Part shown: piece by piece, positions 1 through 8,775 of the stretch
How positions within the stretch are numbered: the first letter of the stretch is position 1
Layout: every line of letters starts with the position of its first letter
Assembly (NCBI RefSeq): GCF_006439025.1
Contig: NZ_RCYZ01000001.1
Coordinates: 620,001-684,000 of the forward strand
Reading direction: 5' to 3'
Source: Hymenobacter nivis
Lineage (GTDB): Bacteria > Bacteroidota > Bacteroidia > Cytophagales > Hymenobacteraceae
DNA: 64,000 nucleotides
Notes under the pieces: generated by a model
Database searches by the model: none
What the model saw: the letters and a program-made list of their open reading frames with translations, nothing else
Told to the model about the DNA's origin: nothing
Program-made: the position numbers and the translations under genes

Positions 1-1
1 C

Positions 2-1840
2 CGCCCTGCTGCCCCAGCCAAGCCGGCCGCTGCCGCCCCGGGGGCCCCAGCCAAAGCCGCCCCGGTGGTGGGGCCCGCCGTGCGCTACGCGGTGGCATTT
101 CCGAACGCGGCGCACCACGAGGCGCGCATCACGGCCACCTTCGCGGGGCTGCCGCCGGGGCCCCTGCGGGTGCGCATGGCGCGCAGCTCGCCGGGGCGCT
201 ACGCGCAGCACGATTTCATCAAAAATGTGTATTATGTGGTGGCCACCGATGGCGCTGACCACCCGCTGCCCACGGCCCGTCCCGACGCCTACGGCTGGGA
301 CGTGACGCCGGGCCCCGACGGCACGGTGGTGTTTCACTACACGCTGTACGCCAACCGCAGCGACGGCACCTACGCCGGCGTCGACGTGCAGCACGCGCAC
401 CTGAACGCGCCGGCCGTGTTTTGCTACGCGCTGGGGCTGGAAAACCGCCCGGTGGAGGTGCAGTTTGGGGCCCTGCCCGACTGGAAAATTGCCACCCAAT
501 TGCGGCCCGCGGGCGAGAAAAACACCTTTTCGGCCCCCAACTGGGCCTACCTCATGGACAGCCCCGCGATGCTGGGGGCCCAGCAGGTGCACACCTGGGA
601 GGAGGGCGACCAAACCCTGGCCCTGGCCGTGATGGGCCCCGACGCGCCCGCTGCCGTGGACGCTTACGCGCAGCGCGTGCAGCAGGTGGTGAAGGAAGAA
701 AAAGCCATTTTTGGCGAGCTGCCAACGTTTGATTTTGGGCGCTACACCTTCCTGGCCGATTACTTGCCGCAGGCCACCAGCGATGGCATGGAGCACCGCA
801 ACTCGACGTCGCTGACGGCCCCGCGCGACTTGCAGGGCGCCAACGCCCTGCGCAACCTGCGCACGGTGGCGCACGAGTTTTTCCACGCTTGGAACGTGAA
901 GCGCCTGCGGCCCAAAGACTTGGAGCCCTTCAACTTTCAGCGCACCAACATGAGCGACGCGCTGTGGCTGGCCGAGGGCTTCACGCAGTACTTCGGCGAA
1001 CTCACGCTGCGCCGCACCCGCGACTACGACGACGCGGCGTTTTTTGACAAGGTGAGCGACTGGGTGAGCGAGCGCCTCAACAGCCCCGGGGCCCGCTACA
1101 CCTCGGCCGTGGGCATGAGCCAGCAGGCCGTGTTCACCGATTCGGGGGCGAGCATCGACCCCGTGAACACCGACAATACGTACCTCAGCTACTACTACTA
1201 CGGCGCGGGCCTGGCCCTGGCCCTCGACCTGGAGCTGCGCCGCGACCACCGCGCCACCCTCGACCAGTACATGCAGGCGCTATGGCAGCAATACGGAAAA
1301 AAGCAGGCCAACTACGCCCCCGCCCGCCCCTACACCCTGCCCGATTTGCAGCGGGTGCTGGGCGAAGTGGCCCACGACACGGCCTACGCGGGGCAGTTTT
1401 TCCGGCGCTACGTGTACGGCCACGAGCAGCCGCGCTTTGCCGAGGACTTGCAGGCCGCAGGGCTGGCCGCGGTGCCCACCCACCAGCTGGCCCTGGCCGA
1501 GCAGGTACGGTTTGACCAGCAGGGCCGCTGCCTGGTGGCCGGCAACGCCCTCATCGGCTCGGGCCTTTACAAGGCCGGCCTCGACGTGGGCGACCAGCTA
1601 ACTATGCTTGACGACAAGCCCCTGCGGGCCCCCGCCGACCTCGACGCCGTGCTGAAGCGCCACGCGCCCAACCAGATTGTGAGCGCCCAAGTGCGCACCC
1701 GCGCTGGCGCCGAGCGCGCCGTGCAGCTGCTGCTTAACGAAACGGCCACCGTGCAGGTGCAGCGCGCCGACGCCAAAACGCCCGCCACCCCCGCCCAGCA
1801 AGCCCTGCGCGATGCTTGGCTGGCCAGCCAGGTGCGCTAG
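2..1840 (+). CDS. M61 family metallopeptidase with PDZ domain, 5' truncated by window edge
   Basis: Secreted or periplasmic zinc aminopeptidase of the M61 (glycyl aminopeptidase-like) family. The zinc motif HEFFH is encoded at 872-886, followed by NVKRLRP, and the third ligand Glu lies in LWLAEGF (974-976), as in the family. The N-terminal part (to about 700) fits the M61 beta-rich domain, and a PDZ domain covers about 1510-1740 (GSGLYKAGLDVGDQL). A GTG at 65 could start a 591-aa product, but the frame stays open to base 2 through an Ala/Pro-rich stretch (AAAAPGAPAKAAP). That stretch looks like a linker after a signal peptide, so the true start probably lies outside the window. Family assignment is firm; substrate is unknown. 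Confidence 0.9.
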   Translation, partial: RPAAPAKPAAAAPGAPAKAAPVVGPAVRYAVAFPNAAHHEARITATFAGLPPGPLRVRMARSSPGRYAQHDFIKNVYYVVATDGADHPLPTARPDAYGWDVTPGPDGTVVFHYTLYANRSDGTYAGVDVQHAHLNAPAVFCYALGLENRPVEVQFGALPDWKIATQLRPAGEKNTFSAPNWAYLMDSPAMLGAQQVHTWEEGDQTLALAVMGPDAPAAVDAYAQRVQQVVKEEKAIFGELPTFDFGRYTFLADYLPQATSDGMEHRNSTSLTAPRDLQGANALRNLRTVAHEFFHAWNVKRLRPKDLEPFNFQRTNMSDALWLAEGFTQYFGELTLRRTRDYDDAAFFDKVSDWVSERLNSPGARYTSAVGMSQQAVFTDSGASIDPVNTDNTYLSYYYYGAGLALALDLELRRDHRATLDQYMQALWQQYGKKQANYAPARPYTLPDLQRVLGEVAHDTAYAGQFFRRYVYGHEQPRFAEDLQAAGLAAVPTHQLALAEQVRFDQQGRCLVAGNALIGSGLYKAGLDVGDQLTMLDDKPLRAPADLDAVLKRHAPNQIVSAQVRTRAGAERAVQLLLNETATVQVQRADAKTPATPAQQALRDAWLASQVR

Positions 1841-1879
1841 GGGCCCTGGCGAGCGGGCCACCGCCCCGGGTGGCGGCGG

Positions 1880-2182
1880 CTACAGGGACAGCAAGGTTTT
1901 CAAAAAATCCTGCGTCATTTCGCCGTCGAGCATCTTCTCAAGCTGGGGGCCCGCCGCTATCATCGTGGGCGACTTCATGTGGGCGGCCAAGGCGGCCTCG
2001 TCGCGCCAGGCTTCGTAGGTTATGAACCGGCCGGGGCGCTTGAGGTCCTCGTGCAGGGCGTACGAGAGGCAGCCATCTTCCTGGCGGAAAGTTTTGGTGG
2101 CCGTTACCAGCAAGTCCCGCAGGGCGTCTTCCTGCCCGGGTTTAGCGCTGAGGGTGGCGACGATGTACAGGTCTTCAGGCAT
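1880..2182 (-). CDS. Antibiotic biosynthesis monooxygenase (ABM) domain protein
   Basis: A 100-aa single-domain protein of the ABM/YgiN-like dimeric ferredoxin-like fold. It opens MPEDLYIVATLSAKPGQ, followed by EDGCLSYALHEDL and FITYEAWRDEAALAAHM, which match the usual strand-helix order of the family. These proteins are small cytoplasmic quinol or flavin-independent monooxygenases or unknown-function homologues; the real substrate cannot be read from sequence. An upstream ATG would add 25 Arg/Ser/His-rich residues that do not fit the family, so the start at 2182 was chosen. It is divergent from the MBL-fold gene. Confidence 0.85.
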   Translation of the reverse strand: MPEDLYIVATLSAKPGQEDALRDLLVTATKTFRQEDGCLSYALHEDLKRPGRFITYEAWRDEAALAAHMKSPTMIAAGPQLEKMLDGEMTQDFLKTLLSL

Positions 2183-2488
2183 GGAAGGGGTTGTTGAAAG
2201 GTGAGGACTACTGCGGGACGGCCGCCGGGCGTGCGCCTCGCGGAGCCCCTTTTGCAAGAAGCAGTGGGGTGGGCAACGGGGCCTGCCGGCCCCCCGGCAG
2301 CCAGAACCGCTCTGGCAGCACTTGTACGCGGCGTTCGTGCGAAAGGCTTAAACGCGGCAAAGCCCCGGGCAACGACCCGCGCGTGCCAGGGCCGCACCTG
2401 GCCCCCACTTCGGCCCCAAAAGGTGGGCCCGGCGGGTTTTGCAGGCGCGCTGGGGTCCCGGGGCCCTACGCGGCGGGCCCTTTTGCGT
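2183..2488. other. Divergent intergenic region, 306 bp
   Basis: GC-rich spacer between the ABM gene (minus) and the MBL-fold hydrolase (plus). It is open in several frames, but the translations are Arg/Pro/Gly-rich and resemble nothing. It contains two GGGCCC palindromes close to the plus-strand start and a T-run (CCCTTTTGCGT) touching the ATG. That run resembles a degenerate TAnnTTTG box. No strong promoter or RNA gene was recognised. Confidence 0.5.
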
Positions 2489-3514
2489 ATGCCCCGCATG
2501 GCATCTGTTTCGTACCTGAATAACCCCGCCTTGTCCACCGTGCGCCCCGGCTACCCGGGCAACAAGCGCATCGGCAGCCAATTTGCCAACGGCGAAACGC
2601 TGTTTGCCCCCACCCTGGCCGATGCGCTGAAGTGGCAGCTGGCCACCAATCCTCAGAAGGAAGCGAAAAAGCGTGACCTCTGGGTGCCCCGCGTGGTGGA
2701 CGCCACGGGGGCCCTGGCCGGCACCGACGACGTGCTGCTGTGGTTGGGCCACGCCAGCTTCGTGCTGCGCATCGCGGGCCAAACGCTGCTCTTCGACCCC
2801 GTGCTGTTCAGTTCGGTGGGGCTGCGGCGCCGCCACCCCCTGCCCTGCCGGCCCGAAGATTTGGTGGGCATCGACTGGCTGCTGCTCTCGCACGGCCACC
2901 GCGACCACCTAGACGAAGCTTCCATAAAACTGCTGGCCCGCCAGAACCCGCAGCTGCGGGCGCTGGCCCCCCTGGGCATGGGGCCCCTACTGCGCGGCAT
3001 GGCCCCCGGCCTGCCCGTGCAGGAAGCCGGCTGGTGGCAGCAGTACGATGTGGGCCCCGGGGCCCCGTTCGAGGTGTATTACCTGCCCGCTAGCCACTGG
3101 CACCGCCGCGGGCTGTTCGACGTGAACACCGTGCTCTGGGGTAGCTTTCTGATCAAAGTTCTCGCCACGGATAAGCTCATCTACTTCGCCGGCGACACGT
3201 CGTTCGGCAGCCATTTCGAGCAGATCGAACGGCAGTTTGGGCCCCTGGACGTGGTGCTTATGCCCATCGGGGCCTACAAGCCGCCCTACATGATGGCCAA
3301 AAGCCACGTGAACCCCCACGAGGCCGCCAAGGCCGCCAATGTGCTGCGCGCCGGCCACCTGGTGCCCATGCACTACGGCACCTTCGACCTGAGCGACGAG
3401 CCCGCATCGGAGCCCCTGCGGCAACTCACGGAAATTGCGGCCGGCGGCATGCTGCGCGGCGAGCTGCACGCCCCCGCCGTAGGCGAGGCCCTGCCCTGGC
3501 CGGAGTGGGAGTAG
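2489..3514 (+). CDS. MBL-fold metal-dependent hydrolase (NAPE-PLD/UlaG-like)
   Basis: A 341-aa metallo-beta-lactamase-fold hydrolase, probably cytoplasmic. The metal motif HxHxDH is present as SHGHRDHLD (about 2889-2915), and later ligands are seen as AGDTSFG and MHYGTF. The length, the opening block NKRIGSQFANGE and the block LLWLGHASFVLRI match the N-acyl-phosphatidylethanolamine phospholipase D / UlaG-like branch, which acts on phosphodiesters or lactones; the substrate here is unknown. The frame is open upstream to 2201, but that part is low-complexity Arg/Pro sequence. The ATG at 2489 is preferred, with 2498 as an alternative. It converges on the thioredoxin-like gene with a 1-bp gap. 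Confidence 0.85.
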   Translation: MPRMASVSYLNNPALSTVRPGYPGNKRIGSQFANGETLFAPTLADALKWQLATNPQKEAKKRDLWVPRVVDATGALAGTDDVLLWLGHASFVLRIAGQTLLFDPVLFSSVGLRRRHPLPCRPEDLVGIDWLLLSHGHRDHLDEASIKLLARQNPQLRALAPLGMGPLLRGMAPGLPVQEAGWWQQYDVGPGAPFEVYYLPASHWHRRGLFDVNTVLWGSFLIKVLATDKLIYFAGDTSFGSHFEQIERQFGPLDVVLMPIGAYKPPYMMAKSHVNPHEAAKAANVLRAGHLVPMHYGTFDLSDEPASEPLRQLTEIAAGGMLRGELHAPAVGEALPWPEWE

Positions 3515-3515
3515 C

Positions 3516-4709
3516 CTAGCCCGCCTTTTTTTGGTTGATTTCGGCCAGCAATTCGGTGGCTTCTTCGGGGTTTTGCTTGTCTTTGGCAGCCAGCGCCGCA
3601 GCTTCCTGGGCGGCGCGGGTCGCTTCCCGGTCGCGGCCCAGCTTGTGTAGCAGCTTGGCCCGCGTGCAGAGATTATCGTAGCTGCGGCTAGCGGCCAATG
3701 CTTGCCGGATAATTTCATCTCCTTTGGTTAGCAGTACTTTGTCCTTCACGAAGAACGCCAGGTATACACCAGCCTCGCGCAAAGTGAAGTTGTCTTGGCT
3801 GGCGTATTTTTTTCCGTAAGCCAGCACGGCGTTAGTGTACGCCGGCCAGTCACGCTTCGGCTCGCCCAGCAAGTACCGGATATGGGCCAAGCCTTTCAAT
3901 TGCATCGCCTCGGTAGGCATAAGGCGCACAATAATTTGCTGGAGCCGATCAAGGCCGGACAAATCGTTTTTAAGGCCCAGTTCCGCAGCTTTATTACCAA
4001 TAATTAGCCGTCTCTTAGCGCTTACCTCAACTTGGCCGAACTGGGCCACGAATGCCGGCTGGTGCGCGAGGAAATATTGGGTCGTCGGAGCGTAAAAGCT
4101 CGTCCCTAATTCGAAGAGGTAATCCAGGTTTTTCTTTGAAGCCAGCTCCGCCGCCGTTTGGCTTTTCAGGTAGTCGGCGCTCACCTGGTCGTACAAAGCC
4201 TCCTGCTGCGAAAGCGCCGGCGACGTGCCGAACACATACAGAAACGGGGCACTGCGGTCGCCAGCCTCGTAGCGTTCCTTCAAAGTAAAAAATGCTTTAT
4301 TCGGGTCGAAGGCGTCTTTGCCGTCTTGCAGAAAAGCAGTGGGCGATTTGTAATTGCCGCTCATGTGCAGCAGCTTGCCTTCGGGGCTGAAGTACAAGTA
4401 CGTGGGCATGGACCTGACTTCGTAGCGTTCGGCTAACGCTTTTCCCTCGCCTTCGTCCACGTTTATCTTGTAACTCACAAAGGTTGCCGTGTAATACTGG
4501 CTAACCGCCGGGTCGGTAAAGACGTCCTTCTCCATCGGCTTGCACCAGTGGCAACTAGGCGAAGCAGCGTACAGGAAGATGCCTTTGTGCGCCTGCCGGG
4601 CCGTGGCCTGGGCGTCGGCCCAGCTGCCGCCGGCGAAGGCAATGGGCCCGCTTTGGGCCTGGGCCAGGGCACTGCCCAGCGAAAGGATGACAGTAAATGC
4701 GTGGCGCAT
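3516..4709 (-). CDS. Thioredoxin-fold secreted protein with helical C-terminal region
   Basis: A 397-aa protein with a signal peptide (ILSLGSALAQAQ) and a thioredoxin-like domain. The redox motif is CHWC at residues 53-56, and the cis-proline loop is SMPTYLYFSPEG. The remaining roughly 250 residues are helical and TPR-like. This layout is typical of Bacteroidota periplasmic thiol-disulfide proteins of the DUF255/thioredoxin_7 type. CHWC is unlike the classic CGPC, so reductase or isomerase activity is inferred only. Codon use in the C-terminal half is less GC-rich than in neighbouring genes. The start at 4709 is set by the signal peptide. Confidence 0.8.
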   Translation of the reverse strand: MRHAFTVILSLGSALAQAQSGPIAFAGGSWADAQATARQAHKGIFLYAASPSCHWCKPMEKDVFTDPAVSQYYTATFVSYKINVDEGEGKALAERYEVRSMPTYLYFSPEGKLLHMSGNYKSPTAFLQDGKDAFDPNKAFFTLKERYEAGDRSAPFLYVFGTSPALSQQEALYDQVSADYLKSQTAAELASKKNLDYLFELGTSFYAPTTQYFLAHQPAFVAQFGQVEVSAKRRLIIGNKAAELGLKNDLSGLDRLQQIIVRLMPTEAMQLKGLAHIRYLLGEPKRDWPAYTNAVLAYGKKYASQDNFTLREAGVYLAFFVKDKVLLTKGDEIIRQALAASRSYDNLCTRAKLLHKLGRDREATRAAQEAAALAAKDKQNPEEATELLAEINQKKAG

Positions 4710-4852
4710 AGGTGGGCAAGAAAAGTGGGCCCCTGGGCGCGGCCAGCGGTGGGGTGCTGCGCTAAAGCTACTGCCACACACCGGATAAAACCTTGTCCTG
4801 CATGCCCCTAGGGGCCCCAAGCGGCAGCGTGGCGCCCGCTGCCCGGGGGCCC

Positions 4853-4860
4853 TACCTTTG
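4853..4860 (+). promoter_or_regulatory. Bacteroidota-type -7 box TACCTTTG
   Basis: TACCTTTG is a perfect match to TAnnTTTG, directly preceded by GGGGGCCC and ending five bases before the ATG of the symporter. No convincing -33 TTG is seen. With the usual spacing, transcription would start at or next to the start codon. Confidence 0.5.
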
Positions 4861-4865
4861 CGCTC

Positions 4866-6368
4866 ATGTCGCCAACCCTCGTTTTGAGCCTCATTGCGGG
4901 CTACTTCGCCGTTCTGATTGTTATTGCGGTCCTCACTTCGCGGAAAGTCACGAGCGAGAGCTTCTTCGTGGCCGACCGCAACGCGCCCTGGTACATGGTG
5001 GCGTTTGCCATGATCGGCACCTCGCTCTCGGGCGTCACCTTTATCTCGGTGCCGGGCAACGTGTACGGCAAAAGCTGGAGCTACCTGGCCGTGGCCCTGG
5101 GGTTTGTGGCCGGCTACCTGGTCATCGGCACCGTGCTGCTGCCGCTCTACTACCGGCTGCAACTCGTGTCCATCTACTCCTACCTCGAGCAACGCTTCGG
5201 CTACTGGAGCTACAAGACGGGGGCCCTATTCTTCCTGATTTCGCGCTCGTTGGGTTCGGCCCTGCGGCTGTACCTGGTGGCGGGCGTGCTCCAGCTGGCG
5301 GTGTTCGACGCCATGGGCGTGCCGTTTGCCGTCACCGTCGTGGTCAGCATCCTGTTCATCTACCTCTACACCTTCAAAGGCGGCCTCAAAACCATTCTCT
5401 GGACCGATACTTTCCAGACGCTGGCCATGCTCAGCTGCGTGGGGCTAAGCATCTACTTCATGGCCGACGAGCTGAACTACTCCTTCAAACAGCTCGTGAG
5501 CAGCGTGCGCGAGAGTTCGATGTCGCAGGTGTACTTCTCGGATTTCCGCGACGATAAGTTCTTCTGGAAGCAGTTTGCTTCGGGCATGTTCATCACCATC
5601 GTAATGACCGGCCTCGACCAAGACTTGATGCAGAAAAACCTGAGCTGCCGCAGCCTCGGCGAGGCCCAGAAAAACCTGTTTTGGTTTACGCCGGTCATCG
5701 TGTGCGTCAATATTTTGTTCCTGACGTTGGGCGTGCTCATGTACCAGTACGCCGCCGCCCGGGGCTTGCACCTCAGCGAGTTGCCGCAGCTCCTCAACCT
5801 AAAGGGCGGCCTCGATACCGACAAGGTATTTCCGTACCTGGCCACTACGCAGTTCTCGCTCGTGGCCGGCGTCATCTTCATCCTGGGCATCATCGCCGTC
5901 ACCTACGCCTCCGCCGATTCGGCCCTCACGGCCCTCACCACGTCGTTCTGCGTCGATTTTCTGGACATCAAAAAGTACCCCGAGGCGCAACAGACGCGCC
6001 TGCGCCAGCTCACCCACCTGGGCTGGTCGGCGGTGCTCATCGTCATCATCCTCATTTTTAGGGCCCTCAACGAGCAAAGCCTGATCGACGCCGTGTACAA
6101 GGCGGCGGGCTTCACCTACGGGCCCCTGCTTGGCCTGTTTGCGTTCGGCATCTTCACCCGGCGCAGCCTGCGCGACCGCCTGGTGCTGCCCGTGTGCGTG
6201 GCCGGGGTGGGCCTCACGCTGCTCATCGTGCAAAACTCGGTGGCGTGGCTGGGCGGCTACAAGTTCGGCTTCGAAATCCTGCTCCTCAACGGGGCCCTGA
6301 TTCTGCTGGGCCTGTTCGCCATTTCGCGCCCCGCCCCGCTGAACCCCGCGCCCGTTGCCGCGGTTTAG
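4866..6368 (+). CDS. Sodium:solute symporter (SSS/SLC5 family)
   Basis: A 500-aa inner-membrane secondary transporter with about 13 predicted hydrophobic segments, the usual size for the SSS family. The family block SESFFVADRNAPWY followed by GTSLSGVTFISVPG lies in the first 60 residues. YTFKGGLKTILWTDTFQ is the typical segment before TM6. Solute is taken up with Na+; sugars, organic acids and sialic acids are all possible and the sequence does not decide. The start is fixed by the short gap to the -7 box. It stands alone, with a 42-bp gap to the next gene. Confidence 0.9.
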   Translation: MSPTLVLSLIAGYFAVLIVIAVLTSRKVTSESFFVADRNAPWYMVAFAMIGTSLSGVTFISVPGNVYGKSWSYLAVALGFVAGYLVIGTVLLPLYYRLQLVSIYSYLEQRFGYWSYKTGALFFLISRSLGSALRLYLVAGVLQLAVFDAMGVPFAVTVVVSILFIYLYTFKGGLKTILWTDTFQTLAMLSCVGLSIYFMADELNYSFKQLVSSVRESSMSQVYFSDFRDDKFFWKQFASGMFITIVMTGLDQDLMQKNLSCRSLGEAQKNLFWFTPVIVCVNILFLTLGVLMYQYAAARGLHLSELPQLLNLKGGLDTDKVFPYLATTQFSLVAGVIFILGIIAVTYASADSALTALTTSFCVDFLDIKKYPEAQQTRLRQLTHLGWSAVLIVIILIFRALNEQSLIDAVYKAAGFTYGPLLGLFAFGIFTRRSLRDRLVLPVCVAGVGLTLLIVQNSVAWLGGYKFGFEILLLNGALILLGLFAISRPAPLNPAPVAAV

Positions 6369-6410
6369 CACGGGGGCCCGGCACCCACCCCGCCCGCTAA
6401 TGTTCTGTTA

Positions 6411-6860
6411 ATGAAAACCTCACTGTTGCTCTTGCTTCTTGCCGGCCCCGTAGCGGCGTGGGCGCAAACGGCTCCCGCCCCCACCGTGCTGCGCGCCGGC
6501 CGCATGCAGGCCCAGGCCCGCGGCGGGGCCCCCAACCGCCCCGACAAAGCCCCGCAGTACCCCGGGGGGCCCCAGGCGCTGGGTGCATTTTTCCAGGAAA
6601 ACCTAAAGTATCCCGAGGCCGCGCGCGTCAAAAGCATCACCGGCAACGTGCTGCTCGGCGCCACCGTGGGCCCCGACGGCCGCCTCGGCGACCTGAAAGT
6701 GGCCCAGTCGCTCTCGCCCGAGTGCGACGCCGAGGCGTTGCGCGTGGCGGCGCTGCTGCCGCCCTGGCAGCCGGCCACCCGCCTGGGCGTGCCCCTGCCG
6801 GTGGCCATCCAGCTGCCGGTGCCGTTTGGCAACGGCGCCACACTCAAAGTATTGAAATAG
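6411..6860 (+). CDS. Periplasmic TonB C-terminal domain protein
   Basis: A 149-aa protein with a cleavable signal peptide (LLLLLLAGPVAAWAQ), a Pro/Ala-rich linker and one TonB_C domain. The domain is recognised by YPEAARVKSITGNVLLGATV, then GPDGRLGDLKV and ALLPPWQPA. It lacks a membrane anchor and the long Pro-rich spacer of true energy transducers, so it is probably a soluble periplasmic relative rather than the functional TonB. Such stand-alone domains are common in Bacteroidota and their role is unclear. The stop codon runs into a GGGCCC palindrome. Confidence 0.82.
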   Translation: MKTSLLLLLLAGPVAAWAQTAPAPTVLRAGRMQAQARGGAPNRPDKAPQYPGGPQALGAFFQENLKYPEAARVKSITGNVLLGATVGPDGRLGDLKVAQSLSPECDAEALRVAALLPPWQPATRLGVPLPVAIQLPVPFGNGATLKVLK

Positions 6861-6929
6861 GGCCCCCGGGCCCCTATCCTACCCAGTTTATTCATCTTAC
6901 GGCGCACCCCGATACCTGCGCCACCAGCT

Positions 6930-8774
6930 ATGGCCCGAAGCGGACTTAACACCAGCGGCGCCGACCTTGCGGCCGACGCCCCCAAGCCCAAAGTAACCAA
7001 AGAGTCGTTCAAGCGCAGCCTGCGGATTTTCCGGTTTGTGCTGCCCTACCGCACCAAATTCCTGGTGGGTCTGCTGATGCTCGTGCTCAGCAGCAGCACG
7101 TTCATGGCCTTCCCGTGGGTGGCGGGCAAGCTGGTGGATGCGGCCAACAACAAGCCCTACGTGCTGCCCGGCGGCGTGGTGTTCGACATCAACCGCATTG
7201 CCCTCACGCTGTTTCTGGTTATTGTGCTGCAAGGGTTTTTCTCGTTTGGGCGGGTGTGGTTTTTCACGCAGGTGAGCGAGTTTGCAGTGCGCGACCTGCG
7301 GCAGGCCATCTACGCCAAATTCGTGCAGCTGCCCATCCCGTTCTTCGAGCAGAACCGCGTGGGGGCCCTCATTTCGCGCATCACTTCCGACGTGGCCCAG
7401 GTGCAGGACGCCTTTTCGCTGACGCTGGCCGAGCTGTTCCGGCAGGTATTCACGCTGGTGGGCGGCATCGTGTTCATCATGGTGGTATCGGTGAAATTGT
7501 CGCTCTTTATGCTCATCACCTTCCCACCCATCGTGCTGGTGGCGGGGCTGTTCGGGCGCAAAATCCGCACCCTGGCCAAAACCACGCAGCTGGAGCTGGC
7601 CAACGCCAACGTCATCGTGGAGGAAACCATCCAGTCCATCAACTCGGTGAAAGCTTTCACCAACGAGCAGTTTGAGATTGGCCGCTACTACGCTTCGCTG
7701 GGGCGCGCCGTGCAGGCGGCGCTGCAAAGCAACCTCTACCGGGGCGGCTTTATCTCGTTCGTAATCATTGGGTTGTTCGGCGGCATCATCCTGGTGCTGT
7801 GGCGCGGGGCCACCCTGGTGCACGCCACTGGCCCCGACCACCTCGAAATCGGCCAGCTCGTCACCTTCATCATCTACACCGCCTTCATCGGGGCCTCGGT
7901 GGCGGGCCTGGGCGAGCTCTACGGCAAGGTGCAGAGCATTCTGGGGGCCACCGAGCACATCCGCGAGGTGCTGGACGAAACGCCCGAGCCCACGCACCTC
8001 GCGCCCACTGTGGGCCTGGTACCGGCGCAAATAAGCGGCGACATTCGCTACGAACACGTGGCCTTCCACTACCCCACGCGGCCCGACATTGCGGTGCTGC
8101 AAGACATCGATTTCCACATCAAGCCGGGCGAAAAGATTGCGCTCGTGGGCCCCAGCGGCGCCGGCAAAAGCACCATCGCCAGCCTGCTGATGCAGTTCTA
8201 CCAGCTCAGCGGGGGCCGTATTTTGGTTGATGGGCACGACGTGCGCGACTACGACCTGACGGCCTTGCGCCGCCACATCGGCATCGTGCCGCAGGAAACG
8301 CTGCTCTTCGGCGGCACCATCCGCGAGAACATCGCCTACGGCAAGCCCACCGCCACCGACGATGAAATCATGGCCGCCGCCCGCCAGGCCAACGCCTGGC
8401 AGTTCATCAGCTCCTTCCCCGAGGGCCTCGACGCCGTGGTGGGCGACCGCGGCATCAAGCTCTCGGGCGGGCAGCGCCAGCGCGTGGCCATCGCCCGCGC
8501 CATCCTGAAAAACCCCGCCATCCTCATCCTCGACGAAGCCACCTCGGCCCTCGACAGCGAAAGCGAAAAGCTCGTGCAAGGGGCCCTGGACGAGCTACTC
8601 CAGCACCGTACCAGCATCATCATCGCCCACCGCCTCAGCACCATCCGCAAAGTCGATAAAATCCTGGTCATCGACGGCGGCCGCATCGTCGAAGCCGGCT
8701 CGCACGACGAGCTGAGCGAGCGGGAAGGCGGGCTGTACGCCAATTTGCTGCGCTTGCAGTTTGAGCTGAGCTAG
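6930..8774 (+). CDS. ABC exporter, fused transmembrane and ATPase domains (MsbA-like)
   Basis: A 614-aa half-transporter of the ABCB/MsbA type: an N-terminal region with six membrane helices (about residues 30-330) and a C-terminal nucleotide-binding domain. Walker A GPSGAGKST is at about 407-415, the signature LSGGQRQR near 511, and Walker B ILILDEATSALD near 530, followed by the H-loop IIIAHRLSTI. All catalytic motifs are intact. It works as a homodimer in the inner membrane; the cargo could be lipid, a peptide or a drug. The AT-rich gene starts one base after its stop, so the two may be co-transcribed. Confidence 0.92.
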   Translation: MARSGLNTSGADLAADAPKPKVTKESFKRSLRIFRFVLPYRTKFLVGLLMLVLSSSTFMAFPWVAGKLVDAANNKPYVLPGGVVFDINRIALTLFLVIVLQGFFSFGRVWFFTQVSEFAVRDLRQAIYAKFVQLPIPFFEQNRVGALISRITSDVAQVQDAFSLTLAELFRQVFTLVGGIVFIMVVSVKLSLFMLITFPPIVLVAGLFGRKIRTLAKTTQLELANANVIVEETIQSINSVKAFTNEQFEIGRYYASLGRAVQAALQSNLYRGGFISFVIIGLFGGIILVLWRGATLVHATGPDHLEIGQLVTFIIYTAFIGASVAGLGELYGKVQSILGATEHIREVLDETPEPTHLAPTVGLVPAQISGDIRYEHVAFHYPTRPDIAVLQDIDFHIKPGEKIALVGPSGAGKSTIASLLMQFYQLSGGRILVDGHDVRDYDLTALRRHIGIVPQETLLFGGTIRENIAYGKPTATDDEIMAAARQANAWQFISSFPEGLDAVVGDRGIKLSGGQRQRVAIARAILKNPAILILDEATSALDSESEKLVQGALDELLQHRTSIIIAHRLSTIRKVDKILVIDGGRIVEAGSHDELSEREGGLYANLLRLQFELS

Positions 8775-8775
8775 A

